From Apostichopus japonicus (lineage: Eukaryota; Echinodermata; Holothuroidea; Aspidochirotida; Stichopodidae): a DNA stretch of 64,000 bases. Positions 24,869 through 37,304 of the stretch are shown piece after piece (position 1 is the first letter of the stretch; each line of letters starts with the position of its first letter). The notes beneath the pieces were generated by a model. That model had not been told where the DNA came from. It made no database searches and saw only the letters and a list, made by a program, of their open reading frames with translations. A program made the position numbers and the translations under genes. The DNA is taken from assembly GCF_037975245.1 (NCBI RefSeq), contig NC_092577.1, forward strand, positions 24,921,398 through 24,985,397, given 5' to 3'.

Positions 24869-27589
24869 AGTCGATACTTTAACTTCAACATAAGCCTAGA
24901 TCATCTTTCCATTATCAATATCAAGACTGCTTTCACATTGTTTAACTTTAGTGTCACACTTTTCAACTGTCATTAAACTGTTCCTTTCACTAAACATGCC
25001 TTGTAAATAGTAATGGCTATATTATAGTCTTCTAACACATTTTGAAGACTATGCAGTAAAAGTAATCAGTAAAAAATCTTGCAGGGTCTACATCCTTGCA
25101 TCAAATGCAATTCCATTCTCCTAGTGAAAGATTTTTTATTACAATTCAAAGTAGTCCTTAGCCTCATATCAGCCCAAAGTGCCTGCATGACCTATAAACT
25201 ACATGCTGGTGGTATTCTGTTTGCTTCCTGGCTCCTCCAGTGCCTTTCCCAGAGGATGGTGCTACTTTTTTCTTACAAATTAAGAGTGCTTAAATACAAA
25301 ATGGTGAGTTACTATATAAGATTGGTAGTGACCAGAAGCCATTCTGGCAATTTTCTTATCCCACCATATTTTTGGTGACTATTATCAAGTTACCACCCCC
25401 AGTTTAAAAGTAGTCTGCATAGGCCCCAAATTATAGCACTTTATAATTGGTAGACATTTTCAAAAAGTATTTTCCTGGAGGTCGTTATTCTCGAAATTGT
25501 TCTCGGACATTTTCTTAATGAACACCCAAGATGAAAGAATTTCTCAGTGGGGTAAATTTCTTCGAAGGCGCTAATAAAAACAATTTAAGAATTATGACCA
25601 AAGGTGACCATATTTAAATTTCTGGCATATTTCGCGGAAATACTGCATACCTTTAAAATTAGCACTGCTACATGCTGGTCGATACGCAGGCCGACTTTAC
25701 AAAAAAAAAATTCTTACAAAGGAAATCCTGGCCTGAACTTTAATCTAAGTTAGAGGGTGTTGGGATTCAAGCATTAGCCAAATAAGCTACAAATAAAAAT
25801 AGTATATACAAATATTGTACTGCAACTATATACCAACTGCTATTGAAAACATCGGTTGATACTTGATAGGTCCACGGCATATGCCCTTCCTGTACAGACT
25901 GTAGTGTTATCCAGGGCATGATCAATTCGGTATCTTATTTCTACTCTGCAGTTATTGACTAAGCAACTGAGAACGAGTAACATGATGATGATGATGATGA
26001 TGGGATAAATATGTACTTACCTATCAACTCTATCGATACTGCTCATTCCGTGTTTTTGGTAGCACGATATCTATATTATTGCGTTTATTCTCGTATTAAT
26101 TGGAAAAAAAGTTATTGGGCTGGAATGGCGATCCGTAACAAGTGTTAAGAGGTGGTTTACTGCTGCGAGTGTGACGACGCCTTGTGAGCTCGGTGTAACT
26201 GGTATCTCGATTTCTCGCCCTTGCTCAAGTAAATGAGTCAAATATTCCGTTGATTATAAGATTACCTCTCCCGTCTCTAAATTAAAGTCCAATTAGCGTT
26301 GTTAAGTTACTTCAAGATACTGATAAGAAACCATGTTTACTTAAATAGCCTGTACGTCCGCAAACAACGATCTCTAGCTAAGAGCGATTGTTTCGACTAA
26401 CTTTTCCCTACTGACATGCCTCTGAAATAACAACTCCGCACTTGGGCTCACTCATGTTCGGGCATCTGGTCACTGATTGGTTCAATGTTACCTAATTCAT
26501 CAAATCTGTCATTGAAAAGACCAACCAAGAGTGAGAAAGAAACGTCACGTGCTGTTTATCTTTTTATTGTTTTTTCCTGAATTGACTAGACGTCTGAAAT
26601 AGCGGGTCAAGCAATTTCTTATGTTTTTCTTTTTAAGGGATCGTGGGAACCAAGGGAAGGTCAAAAGTGCAACGAGATTAATGACCTTACATCTTGTAGA
26701 TTATATATTTCGAAATTTCAGTTGTATTACAGACTAGGCAATCACTACTTGTTTTGGATTGCTGTTATGGGAAAATGCTCGTGGCTTTGAATATTTATTT
26801 TTTACATTGTTTTATTTTGTTGGTAATTTTCCTTTTTGTACTTCTCGAGTGTTTTCGGGATTTTCCCTACCTCTAGTGTAGTGAATGCGAGAAGGCATAT
26901 TTTGGTGGGAGATTAGTACCGTGACCTAGCGGTGTCAAACATATTCTACTTGTAAAATGCGATACCAATAGGACTGCATGGACTATTTTCTTTACATTTG
27001 TGTAATGAACCGTAGGCGGTTGCAGTGATATTACGGTAAATCGTTACCGCCATAAGGGCGACAGAAAATTTTTTTTTTCTTTCTTTCGATTGCGACAGCT
27101 TTTCTCCATAAAACCCACCTGGTCAGAGTGTATTTAGGTTAAGAAACGTTGGAATCTAATTCGGAAGTTTGTTTTCTGAAATTCATGAGGAAACTCTGAA
27201 TGGGACTTTAACATATGGCATTTCATCGGCGGTGTGGTGTAACTCGTACGACAATGTACATGTAGAGCGCTCCTTTTTACCACAACGGTTTATGTTGACA
27301 AGTTTGGAACAACAGTCAACAACTTCTATTGCCTTTTAACTGGAAACTAATAAACATGCAGCTGTAGTAACATATAGTCTGTGCTATGTAGCGCATTTTA
27401 CCTGTATTAAATTTATAGTAGACTTTTCTTGTGACTTTATCATATTATTGTAATCAAATATAAAAAGGCCGTTTTCTTTTAAAACGAAATATTTCAATCA
27501 ACTCATGTTTTTCATTTTTCGATTTAAAACAAACTTACAATACATTGTGTAATTTGTTAGTAAACTATAAACCAAGCCAGAGTCAATCC
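24869..27589. other. Non-coding 3' interior of element 2
   Basis: No gene was recognised between the DUF4806 stop and the right terminal array. A (GAT)n microsatellite lies at 25983-26003. The rest is unique-looking AT-rich sequence. Confidence 0.5.
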
Positions 27590-27801
27590 GACGTTAAAAT
27601 GATGTGTTACAAAGACGTCCACTTAACGTCGTTTGGTATATCGAAGAGTCGGCCAAACGTCGGACCAACGAATATTGGACGTCTGAATCGACGTCGAATC
27701 AACGTTGCCCCACTTTGCAAACGGAAACGTGGGAGACGTCGGTCCGACCATTTCACGCGACCCAAACCCAACGTCGATCCGACGTCAAAATGTTTACTGG
27801 G
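27590..27801. repeat. Right terminal inverted repeat and subterminal array of element 2
   Basis: Eleven ACGT-cored motifs (GACGTC, AACGTC, GACGTT) lie in 210 bp, ending in GACGTCAAAATGTTTACTGGG at 27801. The last 44 bp are the reverse complement of 6544 onward with two mismatches. A frame open through this array (27545-27933) is an artefact of the repeat. Confidence 0.75.
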
Positions 27802-28425
27802 TCTACCTCTGAGAGCGATGTTGTCACCCCCCCCCCCAAAAAAAATCAGTTGAGTAAGTGCTTAAAGTTGCATTCTATTCTGCTTACATACTTTCTCATG
27901 ATGGGAATTCATCGATTTGTGCTCTTTTGGTAATTTGAAAGAAATTCGTAAAAATCAGTATTCATATGTTTATTGAGATCACCTGTAGCATCAGAACGAA
28001 AGTGGGTCTCCTCATTCCCAACTAATACACAGGCTTTACGAAGAATTCCACCAACTGGTTTACTATATGCAAATCAGTAAAATCAGAAAACTTATCAAGA
28101 CGACTTTGGCGCAGATACCGTTTGGTGCCAAATTTCCTGCAGGAGAATGGTCACTGAAATCTTGCTTGTGTTTTCCACTTTGTTTTCAATATGAAATGCT
28201 TGTAAATTTACAAAATCTGTAGCCATAGCTTTGCCCCTAATTTACCAATATCACAATCAGGTGACATGCTAGAGCTACCAGGTCCAAAGCATCCATTAGG
28301 CCTATTGTTTGTGATGGTTGCTCAATAATTCCTGAAGCTAAAGTTGATGAATCAAAGGAAGTACAAGGCTCTTTATTGGCAGTATCGGTAATGACTTAAA
28401 GCTTCGGCATGGCGGTACTAGGATG
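27802..28425. other. Spacer between element 2 and LINE copy 2
   Basis: No convincing gene. On the minus strand, short open stretches near 28120-28270 could be remnants of the RAG1-N-like element that continues at 31428-31960. I cannot support a reading frame. Confidence 0.35.
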
Positions 28426-31400
28426 TGCTTTTTACGTGACCAGCCATGCGGGATACAAAACGTCACGGCCAAACGGCACTACCGAACTGTCCCATTCTTA
28501 CAAACGAAAACTCAGGTCAAGCGAGCCAAAAAAGTACATACGCCCACCGACCTGCAGAGACAAAACGCCCAACCACCCACTGAAACATTCAAAAAAGTAC
28601 AAAAGGACGACCAGCACGCAGCGAAACAAAACACCCCTCCCTAGCACACCACCGTCCAAAAAAGGCAGCCGACCAGGAACGGTCTCCCGTTAAACGGTCG
28701 GTCCAGGTCTGAAACCACTCCCACAAGCTTAAAACAAAGGAGCAATGCCAAAAAACATGGGCAGTACTCTCTAAGCTGTCACAGCCGGTCCTCGGGCACA
28801 GTCCATCATCAATCGCCAGTGATACCTTTTCAGATTGGTCACCAAGGCACCGCACCGTGTGCAATTCTCCATGTAAGATCACGGAGCCTGCAACCATTCA
28901 GCCTTCAATGCACCGAACGCCATACTTCGGCAGGATGACGTCCCTGTACCAAAAATTGCATTCAAGGCCCTATCCCGCAAGGGACTGAACGAGGGCCGGC
29001 CGCGACAGGTCAACAGGGGACAACTCAATAAGAGCGGAGCAAATGACACGCACCACCCTGCTTGGAGTACTACTATGCGGTTCTCTGTTGCTAAACAGCG
29101 CCGGGACCCATCGACGCAGGTGCAACCCGCCCCAAAAACGTACAAAATATGGACAAGGCAACCTTGGGTCAGTTACAGCTAGAAATAAATGCTTAAATAA
29201 CAAAAAGGTCAATTTACTTCCCAGATGAACCACCCCTAACCCACCATCTCCAGTTTTTGGTACATTGCCGCCCTTTGGTACATTGCCGCTCTGTACCACC
29301 CGACCAAATAAATGCAAATATCGCTCTCTCCAACCGCACCAGGACGCGACGCGGAATTGGATACACCGCGCCCGGGTACCACAAGATGGGCGAAACAAAA
29401 CGATTAATAACGGAGACTTTCCCCAAGATCGAAAGCCAGCGGGTGCCAAATGTTTCGAGCCTGCTCTCAAATACCTCAGCCATCTCCTTCCAGTTGACAC
29501 CACCAGGTGCATCGTAGTCGAACCATATACCATTAATTTTGATATTCTGATCCGACCACGATGCACTGAAGGGTAAGTCCCCGTATCTCCAGCCACCAAG
29601 GCGAAGGCAGATAAATCCTGCGAGAGGGCACGAAAAGAGCCCCGACTCGAAAGAACACACGTGACGTCATCTGCATATTCAACGCATTTAACTTTGGCGC
29701 CCCCTGGCACAACGAATGGAACAAGTCTCGAGTCCCTTTCCAAAAGACGGGAGATGGCACCCCTGCCGCACCCCTCTCTCTACGTTAAAAACCTCTGAAC
29801 AAAACCCATTTACGATAACAGAACTGGAACTTTCCTCATACAAAACAAATCCATTTACGAAAATTTGGGTGCAACTTAAACGTCTCCAATACATTCATTA
29901 AAAAACCGCGATCCACCATGTCAAAGGCCTTCTGCTGGTCAAGAGAGACCAATGCACATGGCAGATCACGATCAATAACAAAGTCGGTCAAGTCGCGCAT
30001 CAACCACAAGTCTGGAGATCACCAACAAGATGCGGCATAGCCAGTGCAAGGTGGGTTGCACAAAGCCTTAGCCAGCAACTTGTGGTCCACATTTAACAAG
30101 GTGATCGGACGCTTGTTATGAGGATCCAAGTGGTCCCCAGACTTGGGCAGCAAAGTAATCATGCCCAGACGTTGACTTTGGTTTTGGAAGACGGCTCTGT
30201 TGTCGGGTCCTATTATTGCCCAGAAGGTTCGGTAGAACTCCCTCGGAAGCCCGTCCGAACCCGGGGACTTGCCATTCATCTTCGAAAGCGCCTTCCAAAG
30301 CTCAACAGTGGTTATTTCGACCCCCCCAAAAAAAATATATATATATATATCATTGACCTCGTGGGGAACAGTTTTGGAGATTCCCCTCAATAACTCGGCC
30401 TGTGCCGAAGGGTCGACATTGCCACGCGTAAATAAACTCGAGTAATACGCTCTATATACGCGGACAATGCCGTGAGGGTCACTAACCACGGTCCCATCAG
30501 TAGCGCGCACAGATGGGACACGTCTGTCACCCGCCAATGAGCTAACGGACTGGTAAAACCTCGGTGAAGGGCGCTTCTTAGCTTCCACCGCTTTGACACG
30601 GGCCCTTACGCGGGCACCGTGGTACTTTTCATCGAGATAAGTCTGCAAAGCGATGACAGCCGAGGGGTCGCCAAACTTCCACCTCCGCGCACAGCTTCGA
30701 AAATTTCTTTCCGCCGCCGTGCGCGGGTCACGCAATACTGAATTGCGTAGCGTATATGCGCAACTTTACATCATCCCATCAGTGGGATGTAGAGGCAAAG
30801 GCCGGCTTCAAGGTTTGCCATCCTTTGTACCTGGTTTCGAAACCTTGGCGGAACGCGTTTTTTTTTCCCAGGACGAACGTGGGTTTCAGGTTTTTCAGGA
30901 ATTTACAAATTCGTTTGAAATCAGAGTTAGGGTTTAGAAAGTGGGTTAGGGATCCAGTTTAAATGAAAATGAAAGATTGTCGTTCATAATCTGGTGTCAA
31001 AACTAGGAAAAAAGGTTCAGAACATGTTTTTTGCAAAAGCGTCACATGTTTGGAATCCAGGGATTTGATTGGCCGATGCCCACGTTCGTCCTGGGAAAAA
31101 AAAATACGCTGGCGGAACTCTGCCTCGCCAAGAATCCGACAGTTAAGCTTCCATAGGCCCCGCCCGATCGGGAAAATGAAAGGCAAAACAAACCGGGCTG
31201 CAACGGTGTCATGGTCAGACAGCGGACAGCTGAGTGTCACGCAACCCGAAAATTTCAAACTAACGGGCGCATACACTCGATCTATCCTGGAGGCATCTCC
31301 CCTGTTAGGCCTCACCCACGTGTACCCCGTACTACACGGGTGCACATGCCTCCAGACATCGGCTGAAAGGTGTGCCGAAGTAAATCTGTCCAGTTCTGTG

Positions 31401-31427
31401 ATCCCAGCGTCAGGACTAGCAGACGCG
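28426..31427 (-). pseudogene. Second, decayed copy of the Tx1/L1-like LINE (5'-truncated)
   Basis: It is closely similar to 15908-16203 plus 18497-21270 but broken by many frameshifts and deletions across the endonuclease, RT and zinc regions. The 3' UTR and hairpin (CCCGCATGGCTGG, slightly altered) lie at 28426-28590, and the ORF2 C-terminal peptide at 28589-28670. A block of ORF2 just before this C-terminus is deleted at about 28670. A TA microsatellite interrupts it near 30328-30351 and a MITE at 30855-31109. The 5' truncation point is near 31427, inside the endonuclease region, where it abuts the RAG1-N-like sequence. No target duplication was found. Confidence 0.85.
30855..31109. mobile_element. 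255-bp MITE with 9-bp target duplication
   Basis: The ends are inverted repeats: GCGT followed by a T-run and CCCAGGACGAACGTGGG on the left, and its complement ending in TACGC on the right. The 9-bp repeat TGGCGGAAC flanks it (30846-30854, 31110-31118). The insert splits LINE copy 2 within a sequence that is contiguous in copy 1. The GCG, T-run, CCCAG terminus and the 9-bp duplication relate it to the transposon at 16213-18487. Confidence 0.88.
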
Positions 31428-31591
31428 CAACAGGAATATCATAAAATGTTGTAGACACATCTCCCAAAGATTTGCAGTGAATGTCTACCCTCTTCCCAAG
31501 GAACAAAACAGTCAATTTTTGGACCTTTCACTGAAACTTTCTTTACAATTCCATTACCCCCTCTATCTACAATAACTCCAACAAGCTCATC

Positions 31592-31960
31592 TTAATTGCA
31601 AGCAAACATTCCTTGATTCTGTAAATAATCTTTTACTACCTTGCCATCCCACTGTCCTTCGTCACACACTTGGCAGGCATCATCATGAGCTGAAAACTGA
31701 TGGATGGTGATGTTTGTAGGCTGTAGATCTTTCTTTCGCCTATACTTGTTTTTCTTCCATCGAGATACCTTTAGTCTACATGTGTCACATATGCAAGGAG
31801 GATGGATACCATGTGAGTCTATAGTAAAGTCTATATCTAAGCTGTTACAAATATCTCGACTCAGATCCCTTTTTGTTGTTAATTTGGAAGCAGTACTTCC
31901 ATGACTTCTTATTCCGCAGAGCCTGCAAATGCAAGACAATAAGGCCCGGTGCAGATCCAC
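31592..31960 (-). pseudogene. RAG1 N-terminus-like zinc-binding exon (N-RAG-like)
   Basis: The minus-strand exon follows a pyrimidine-rich acceptor (CTCTTTAG before 31960) and reads VDLHRALLSCICRLCG. It continues DIDFTIDSHGIHPPCICDTC, then a basic stretch and FSAHDDACQVC, to TAA at 31594. The cysteine/histidine spacing and the ID...IHP..C..C and H...C..C blocks match the N-terminal zinc-binding region of vertebrate RAG1. That domain is also known in mollusc transposon-related sequences called N-RAG-TP (recalled, not checked). After the stop the same frame stays open to about 31440 (DELVGVIVDRGGNGIVKKVS), so the TAA is probably a mutation or the exon has an unseen splice. The 5' border of LINE copy 2 at 31427 truncates it. 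No RAG1 catalytic core was seen. Confidence 0.65.
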
Positions 31961-33289
31961 CTAAAGAGATAAAAGCAAGATCAACATGAGAACTTATTTG
32001 TACGTACTTTATCCTTAAAAATTTACACATTAGTATCATCAGGCCATGTAATATTAGGGAGCTGCAATATCCTCATAATACTAACATTTATAAAATCCTC
32101 ATTTAATTTCATACGAAGTACAATAATATTTCTTTTTTGTAACCAACCTGTACCATCAAAGAGCTACATGATGTATTTGTTCAACTAAGTTAGTCCCTAT
32201 AGTATGACATAATGATGCAGCAGCTTATCATCTTCATACCCCCAACATAAGTGTGAAGTTCATATTCCCACTGCAGTCGTATATACTGCTTGGTGCCCAT
32301 TCACAAGGTCACGTAACCAATAATGTAATCCCTGACCCTAACTGAACACCCAACATAACCACCAACCAAAGCCCCTCATTTGAAGTCATATATAAACCCA
32401 ACATAAAATATTGAAATATTAATATTGCAGGGCATGACCATGCATCCTATGGTCCTGGTTTTAAACATGTCTCGTTATCTTAGTCTAGACCTAGTCCTAA
32501 ACACCTACCTAATCTGAATCAAGTGTATCCAATGCTTTGCCCGGTCAACAATCTAATCTGTACAATTGATGGGTCTAGAGGCAGCTGGCAGCCCATGCAT
32601 TGATTGACCTTTTTTCTCACAATGGCTAGATGCTTTAAACAGACAGGCTAGCCTAGGTTACAATACAAGTGGCCCTTCGCTCTGACGACAAGGAATGTTT
32701 GAAATCCCTTCATTGAATGTTCTTTCTACTGTACTTCTTCATACTGTAACAGAACTTCTAGTTGACTTGTAAATATAGGGCCTTAAGTAAAAATTGCCAA
32801 TATAGCCTTATAGCATATAGGATAACAATATTCTGGTGCAGCCTAGTGTAGTCTATCCCATTAGGACCATATGTCATAATACACTAGCAAATATTGCATA
32901 AATAATATAGATAGGCCTAGCAAGTACCACAGAGCCTAAGCCAGTAGTAGTAACACTGCATCATTTTTCTCATTAGGATAGACCTAGGCTAGTCCTAATT
33001 CCATTGCGTAGGACTATTTCGAGAATGTCTTCTCTTGTTTACTTGCTTGATAATAGTGACACAAAATTTCGCTCTTTCGCGCCAGTTACCATGGTAACGA
33101 GGAAGCAAAATGATAAGAGAAGGCGAATGAAATTAAGTTTTACACACACTAGACGCTAGGTGACGCTCCTCAATCGTAATATATGCTGAATCTTTTAAGA
33201 ATGTAACATTGTGTGTACATCACAAACTGTTCTTTCCTTATTGTGTCACCATAAACAGTTTGCATAATATCTTAGTAACTGAAACAGGC
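31961..33289. other. Left flank of the giant element, no gene seen
   Basis: AT-rich sequence with TAGGCCTAG-like low complexity (about 32600-33000). If the exons at 31960 and 62357 belonged to one transcript, this would be intron. Confidence 0.4.
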
Positions 33290-33295
33290 CACATA

Positions 33296-33577
33296 TATGA
33301 AGTGCCATATGTGACAATATTATATACCATATATATTGATTATAACGAGTAATATATATTGGTTATGCAGTAATATATATGACTTATGTGTGTTCTTCAT
33401 ATATATACGTTATGCATAACCTATATATATTGCATATCATATATATATCGCATAACATATATATATATATATATTGTTCGTTATAACCTTTATATATTTT
33501 ATACTATTTTGTCATGTTCGGCGCGGTTATATATATAGATTATAAAAGTGTGAGTGACACGCGCGAGTGGGAGGAGC
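33296..33577. repeat. Left terminal inverted repeat of element 3
   Basis: It starts TATGAAGTGCCATATGTGAC. Inside are GTTATGC at 33362, the perfect palindrome GTTATGCATAAC at 33409-33420, GCATAAC at 33450, TTATAACC near 33481, long TATATA tracts, and GTGTGAGTGACACGCGCGAG toward the inner edge. It is nearly identical to the reverse complement of the right repeat apart from AT-tract length and a few substitutions. Confidence 0.9.
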
Positions 33578-34656
33578 TTAATTTCCTTGATTATTTGAAC
33601 ATTCGCGCCGCATAAAGCCTAGGTACATGTCAATCAGTCAATGTGTTCAACACATAGAAATTGATTAGGATAAATTTCTATGGTTCAACAAGTGATGGAT
33701 CTTCAACAAAATAGTTATTTAGACGCCTTTTCTGAGCTCCCAAACATCTATAGTGAAGCAATTCGTTTGCAAAATACGGCAGACGAGCAAAGAGCACATA
33801 TCGTACAAGGAAGGGTTGAATCTGCGATACATTTGGTACGTGTTTCGCTAGATTACCTTCAACATCTGCCCGTTCCAGGAGATGAAGCTAATTTGATGCT
33901 TGTAAGTGGCTTACAGCAGCTCCTTGGAGCTTTAGAAAATTTGCAAACCGGCTACAGTGGAGAGGCTGACGACGATATTGACTACAGTTTTCAGTGTTCG
34001 ACGATCCAAGGTGATGCTGGCCGACCACGGTAAGACTATAAGACTTGAGAGATTAATCCGGGCATGGCCCTTCGCCTTGGCTAGGCCTAACAGTTAGGCC
34101 TAGTTTAGTTTAGTAGATCAAGGGTCAGGAAGGACATTTGTCCTCATGAACGACCCTGTACCACAGATAACACAGACTGCCAGGTGTGATTGTGGATGAA
34201 CACCGGCTTTTCAGCCTTCTCTTCACGACCAAGTGCTCAGATGATAACGAGACAGGCGTGAACCCATCCTGCTCCCTGGACCGCCATTTAACGTCCCCAT
34301 CCCATGGACGTGAGAGTACCCCATACTTCGACCACTTTCTCAAAGTCTGGGGAGGTGGAAGCAACTTGCCCGTCACCACTGTGCAACAGCCGTGCCGAAC
34401 AACCTGAAGCGGAGAACCCCCATTAATTAACAACTGCAGCACATTCAAATCAACTCTGGATTGTTGGCAATCATGTGTTTTATCAGCTTTTATCAATTCC
34501 CAAAATGGCCAGCACTGTTCAAATTATTCCCTATACAGTGTTCTCCATGAAGGGTTTTCGGGTGGTCGCGTGCCACCCAAGTGAAAATTGCTGCACCCGC
34601 CCGGGCCCCCCTGAAAATAGCTGCCGCCCCTCTTAAACAAGAGCCCAAGGGCACTG

Positions 34657-37304
34657 TGGTTCCTTGCTTGGGGTATATGACAATACACATAATATTATCA
34701 AGCAAGATTGGGCTGAAATAGTCCAAGTAATTGTGGTCCTACATGTTCCCATAAAGTAACCAACACTATAGCCAACACTTTTGTGATCACAAAATGTGAT
34801 CGGATTTTTTATCAAAAGGCACTTTTGAGATCTAAATATGGCGTCGAAAATGTAAGAAATATAAGAGACCTACAAGCGTGTCAACAGATATGATAACAAT
34901 GGTGACCTCAGATGACATGACCTTTAAGTTTCAAAATGTTCCACCACACCATTCACAACTTGTCCCAAAATATCAACCATGTCACACCTTGGCATTGAGA
35001 TTTAATTGCATTAAAAGTCAAAAAATTAACTTTGAACTTGTATGTAACTTCACACACAAAGGTCACCCGGAGGTCAACCAATTGACATTTTTGATCGGTG
35101 AGACCTAAATAGAGCATGACTGTAAAAATTCAAACATTTTTTCTTTGCCCATTTTCTCCCCCCATAATACTACTTTTTTAACATTAGCTGACCTTTGGTG
35201 ACCTTGGATCACATAACCGTTAAGTTTGAAAATATTCCCCTATACCATTTGCAACTTGTCCAAAAAAATCAACCTTGTCACACCTTGGCACTGGGAGTTA
35301 TTGCATTAAATGTGTGAAAATTAACTTTGACCTCAAATAACTTCGCACACGAAGGTCAAATGGGGGTCAACCCATTGACATTTATGATCAGAAGTTACCT
35401 TTGACATCTGAAAATAGCATCGAAACTGTAAAAATCCCCAAAACACGGAAAGGTCACCAGAGGTCAAATTGAGGTCAAGGGTCACCCAGATGCGGGTCAA
35501 CAATTGGATTACATTGAGGCAACTCCCAACCCTAACAGACATTTTGTTCTCAAGTTATTGCAAAAATACTAGTTTTTTATCATTAATTGACCTTTGGTGA
35601 CCTTGTATCACATAACCGTTAAGTTTGAAAATATTCCCCTATACCATTTGCAACTACTCCAAAAATATTAACCTTGTCACACCTTGGAACTGGGAGTTAT
35701 TGCATTAAATGTCTGAAAATTAACTTTGACCTCATATAACTTCGCACACGAAGGTCACACGGGGGTCAACCCATAGACATTTATGATCAGAAGTTACCTT
35801 TAACATCTGAAAATAGCATCAAAACTGTAAAAATCCACAAAACACTAAAAAGGTCACCAAAGGTCAAATTGAGGTCAAGGGTCACCCAGATGCGGGTCGA
35901 CAATTGGATTACATTGAAGCAACTCCCAACCCTAACGGACAATTTGTTCTCAAGTTATCGCAAAAATACTAGTTTTTTATCATTAATTGACCTTTGGTGA
36001 CCTCGGATCACATGACCGTTAAGTTTGAAAATATTCCCCTATACCATTTGCAACTTGTTTCAAAATATCAACCGTGTAACACCTTGGCACTGGGAGTTAT
36101 TACACTAAATGTCTGAAAATTAACTTTGACCTCATATAACTTAACATACAAAGGTCACCTTGGGTCAACTTATTGACATTTTTGATTGATGAGACCTAAA
36201 TTAGAGCATCAAACTATAAAAAATCAAACATTTTTTTCTTTGCCCATTTTCTACCCCCAAAATACTACTTTTTTGACATTAATTGACCTTTGGTGACCTC
36301 GGATCACATGACCGTTAAGTTTGAAAATATTCCCCTATACCATTTGCAACTTGTCCAAAAATATCAACCATGTCACACCTTGGAACTGGGAGTTGTTGCA
36401 TTAAATGTCTGAAAATTAACTTTGACCTCGTATAACTTCGCACACGAAGGTCACACGGGTGTCAACCAATTGACATTTTTGATCGGAAGGTACCTTTGAT
36501 ATCCAAATCTAGCATCAAAACCAAACATTTTCTTTTTTGCTCGTTTCCTCCCAAAATAAGCACATTTTTTCTAATGTGACCTTTGACCTTTTGACCTTGG
36601 TTTCAGATGAAGTTTAATCTCCTGATTCCAAAAAACAAAACGAAAAGTCTGTACAACCATCCTAACTCCGACCGAAAAACTTTGACCGCATATAACTTCG
36701 CACATAAAGGTCACACGGGGTCAACCCATTGACATTTATGATCAGAAGGTACCTTTGACATCTGAAAATAGCATCAAAACTGTAAAAATCCCCAAAAACA
36801 CGTTAAGGTCACCAGAGGTCAAATTGAGGTCAAGGGTCACCCAGATGCGGGTCAACAATTGGATGACATTGAAGCAACTCCCAACCCTAACGGACATTTC
36901 GTTCTCAAGTTATCGCAAAAAAACTAGTTTTTTATCATTAATTGACCTTTGGTGACCTCGGATCACATAACCGTTAAGTTTGAAAATGTTCCCCTAACCA
37001 GTTAACAACTTTTCCCAAAATGTCAATCTTGTCGCACATTGGCACTGGGAGTTATTGCAGTTTTAATATGTTCGGTTTTTGGACCATAACTGACCTTTGG
37101 TGACCTTTGTGGGCACCAAAAACAATAGGGCACACCTTCTCCATATGGCGGATCTATAGTCCAAGTTTGGCCTCAATCCAACTTTCCCTTATTGAGATAG
37201 AGCGTACCCAAGAAAGTGTCACAGATGCACACACAGACACACACACACACACACACACACGCCAACCTGACTGCATAGGTTCCTTTTGCTAAAGCAAGGA
37301 ACCA
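34657..37304. repeat. Tandem array, unit about 400 bp, in integrase intron 1
   Basis: A unit containing CAGATGCGGGTC, GACCTTTGGTGACC and CCGTTAAGTTTGAAAATATT recurs at about 400-bp spacing (for example 35490 and 35891, then irregularly to 36950). The outer ends TGGTTCCTTGCTT (34657) and AAGCAAGGAACCA (37292-37304) are inverted, so the whole may be one dispersed element. A CA microsatellite at 37225-37262 and a terminal hairpin close the right side. Related fragments lie at 14560-15805, 48120-48600 and 58230-59260. Confidence 0.65.

Larger units (their letters stand above)
6543..27801 (+). mobile_element. CACTA/EnSpm-like DNA transposon, 21.3 kb (element 2)
   Basis: The left end (CCCAGTAAACATTTTGACGT from 6544) and the reverse complement of the right end (to 27801) agree over about 44 bp with two mismatches. 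Both then pass into GACGTC-rich subterminal arrays. TCT lies on both sides (6540-6542 and 27802-27804), consistent with a 3-bp target duplication if one extra C at 6543 is allowed. Between the ends are a Tnp2-like transposase gene and a DUF4806 gene, both on the + strand and about 260 bp apart. A Tx1/L1-like LINE in the DUF4806 intron accounts for roughly 7.2 kb of the length. Family placement rests on the Tnp2-like protein and the 3-bp duplication; the termini do not begin with CACTA, so the superfamily name is provisional. Confidence 0.7.

Noticed and set aside
27545-27933. Overlapping open frames of about 100 aa
   Set aside because: They lie in the GACGTC terminal array of element 2; the frames are open only because of the repeat.
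33250-33300. Terminal repeat boundary at 33299 without target duplication
   Set aside because: Shifting the ends to 33296 and 61544 yields a perfect 6-bp CACATA duplication and one-mismatch termini, so the first boundary was dropped.
34536-34640. Second full copy of the CAGTGTTCTCCAC element
   Set aside because: Only one terminus and about 60 bp of similarity are visible; I could not find the other end, so I did not call an element.
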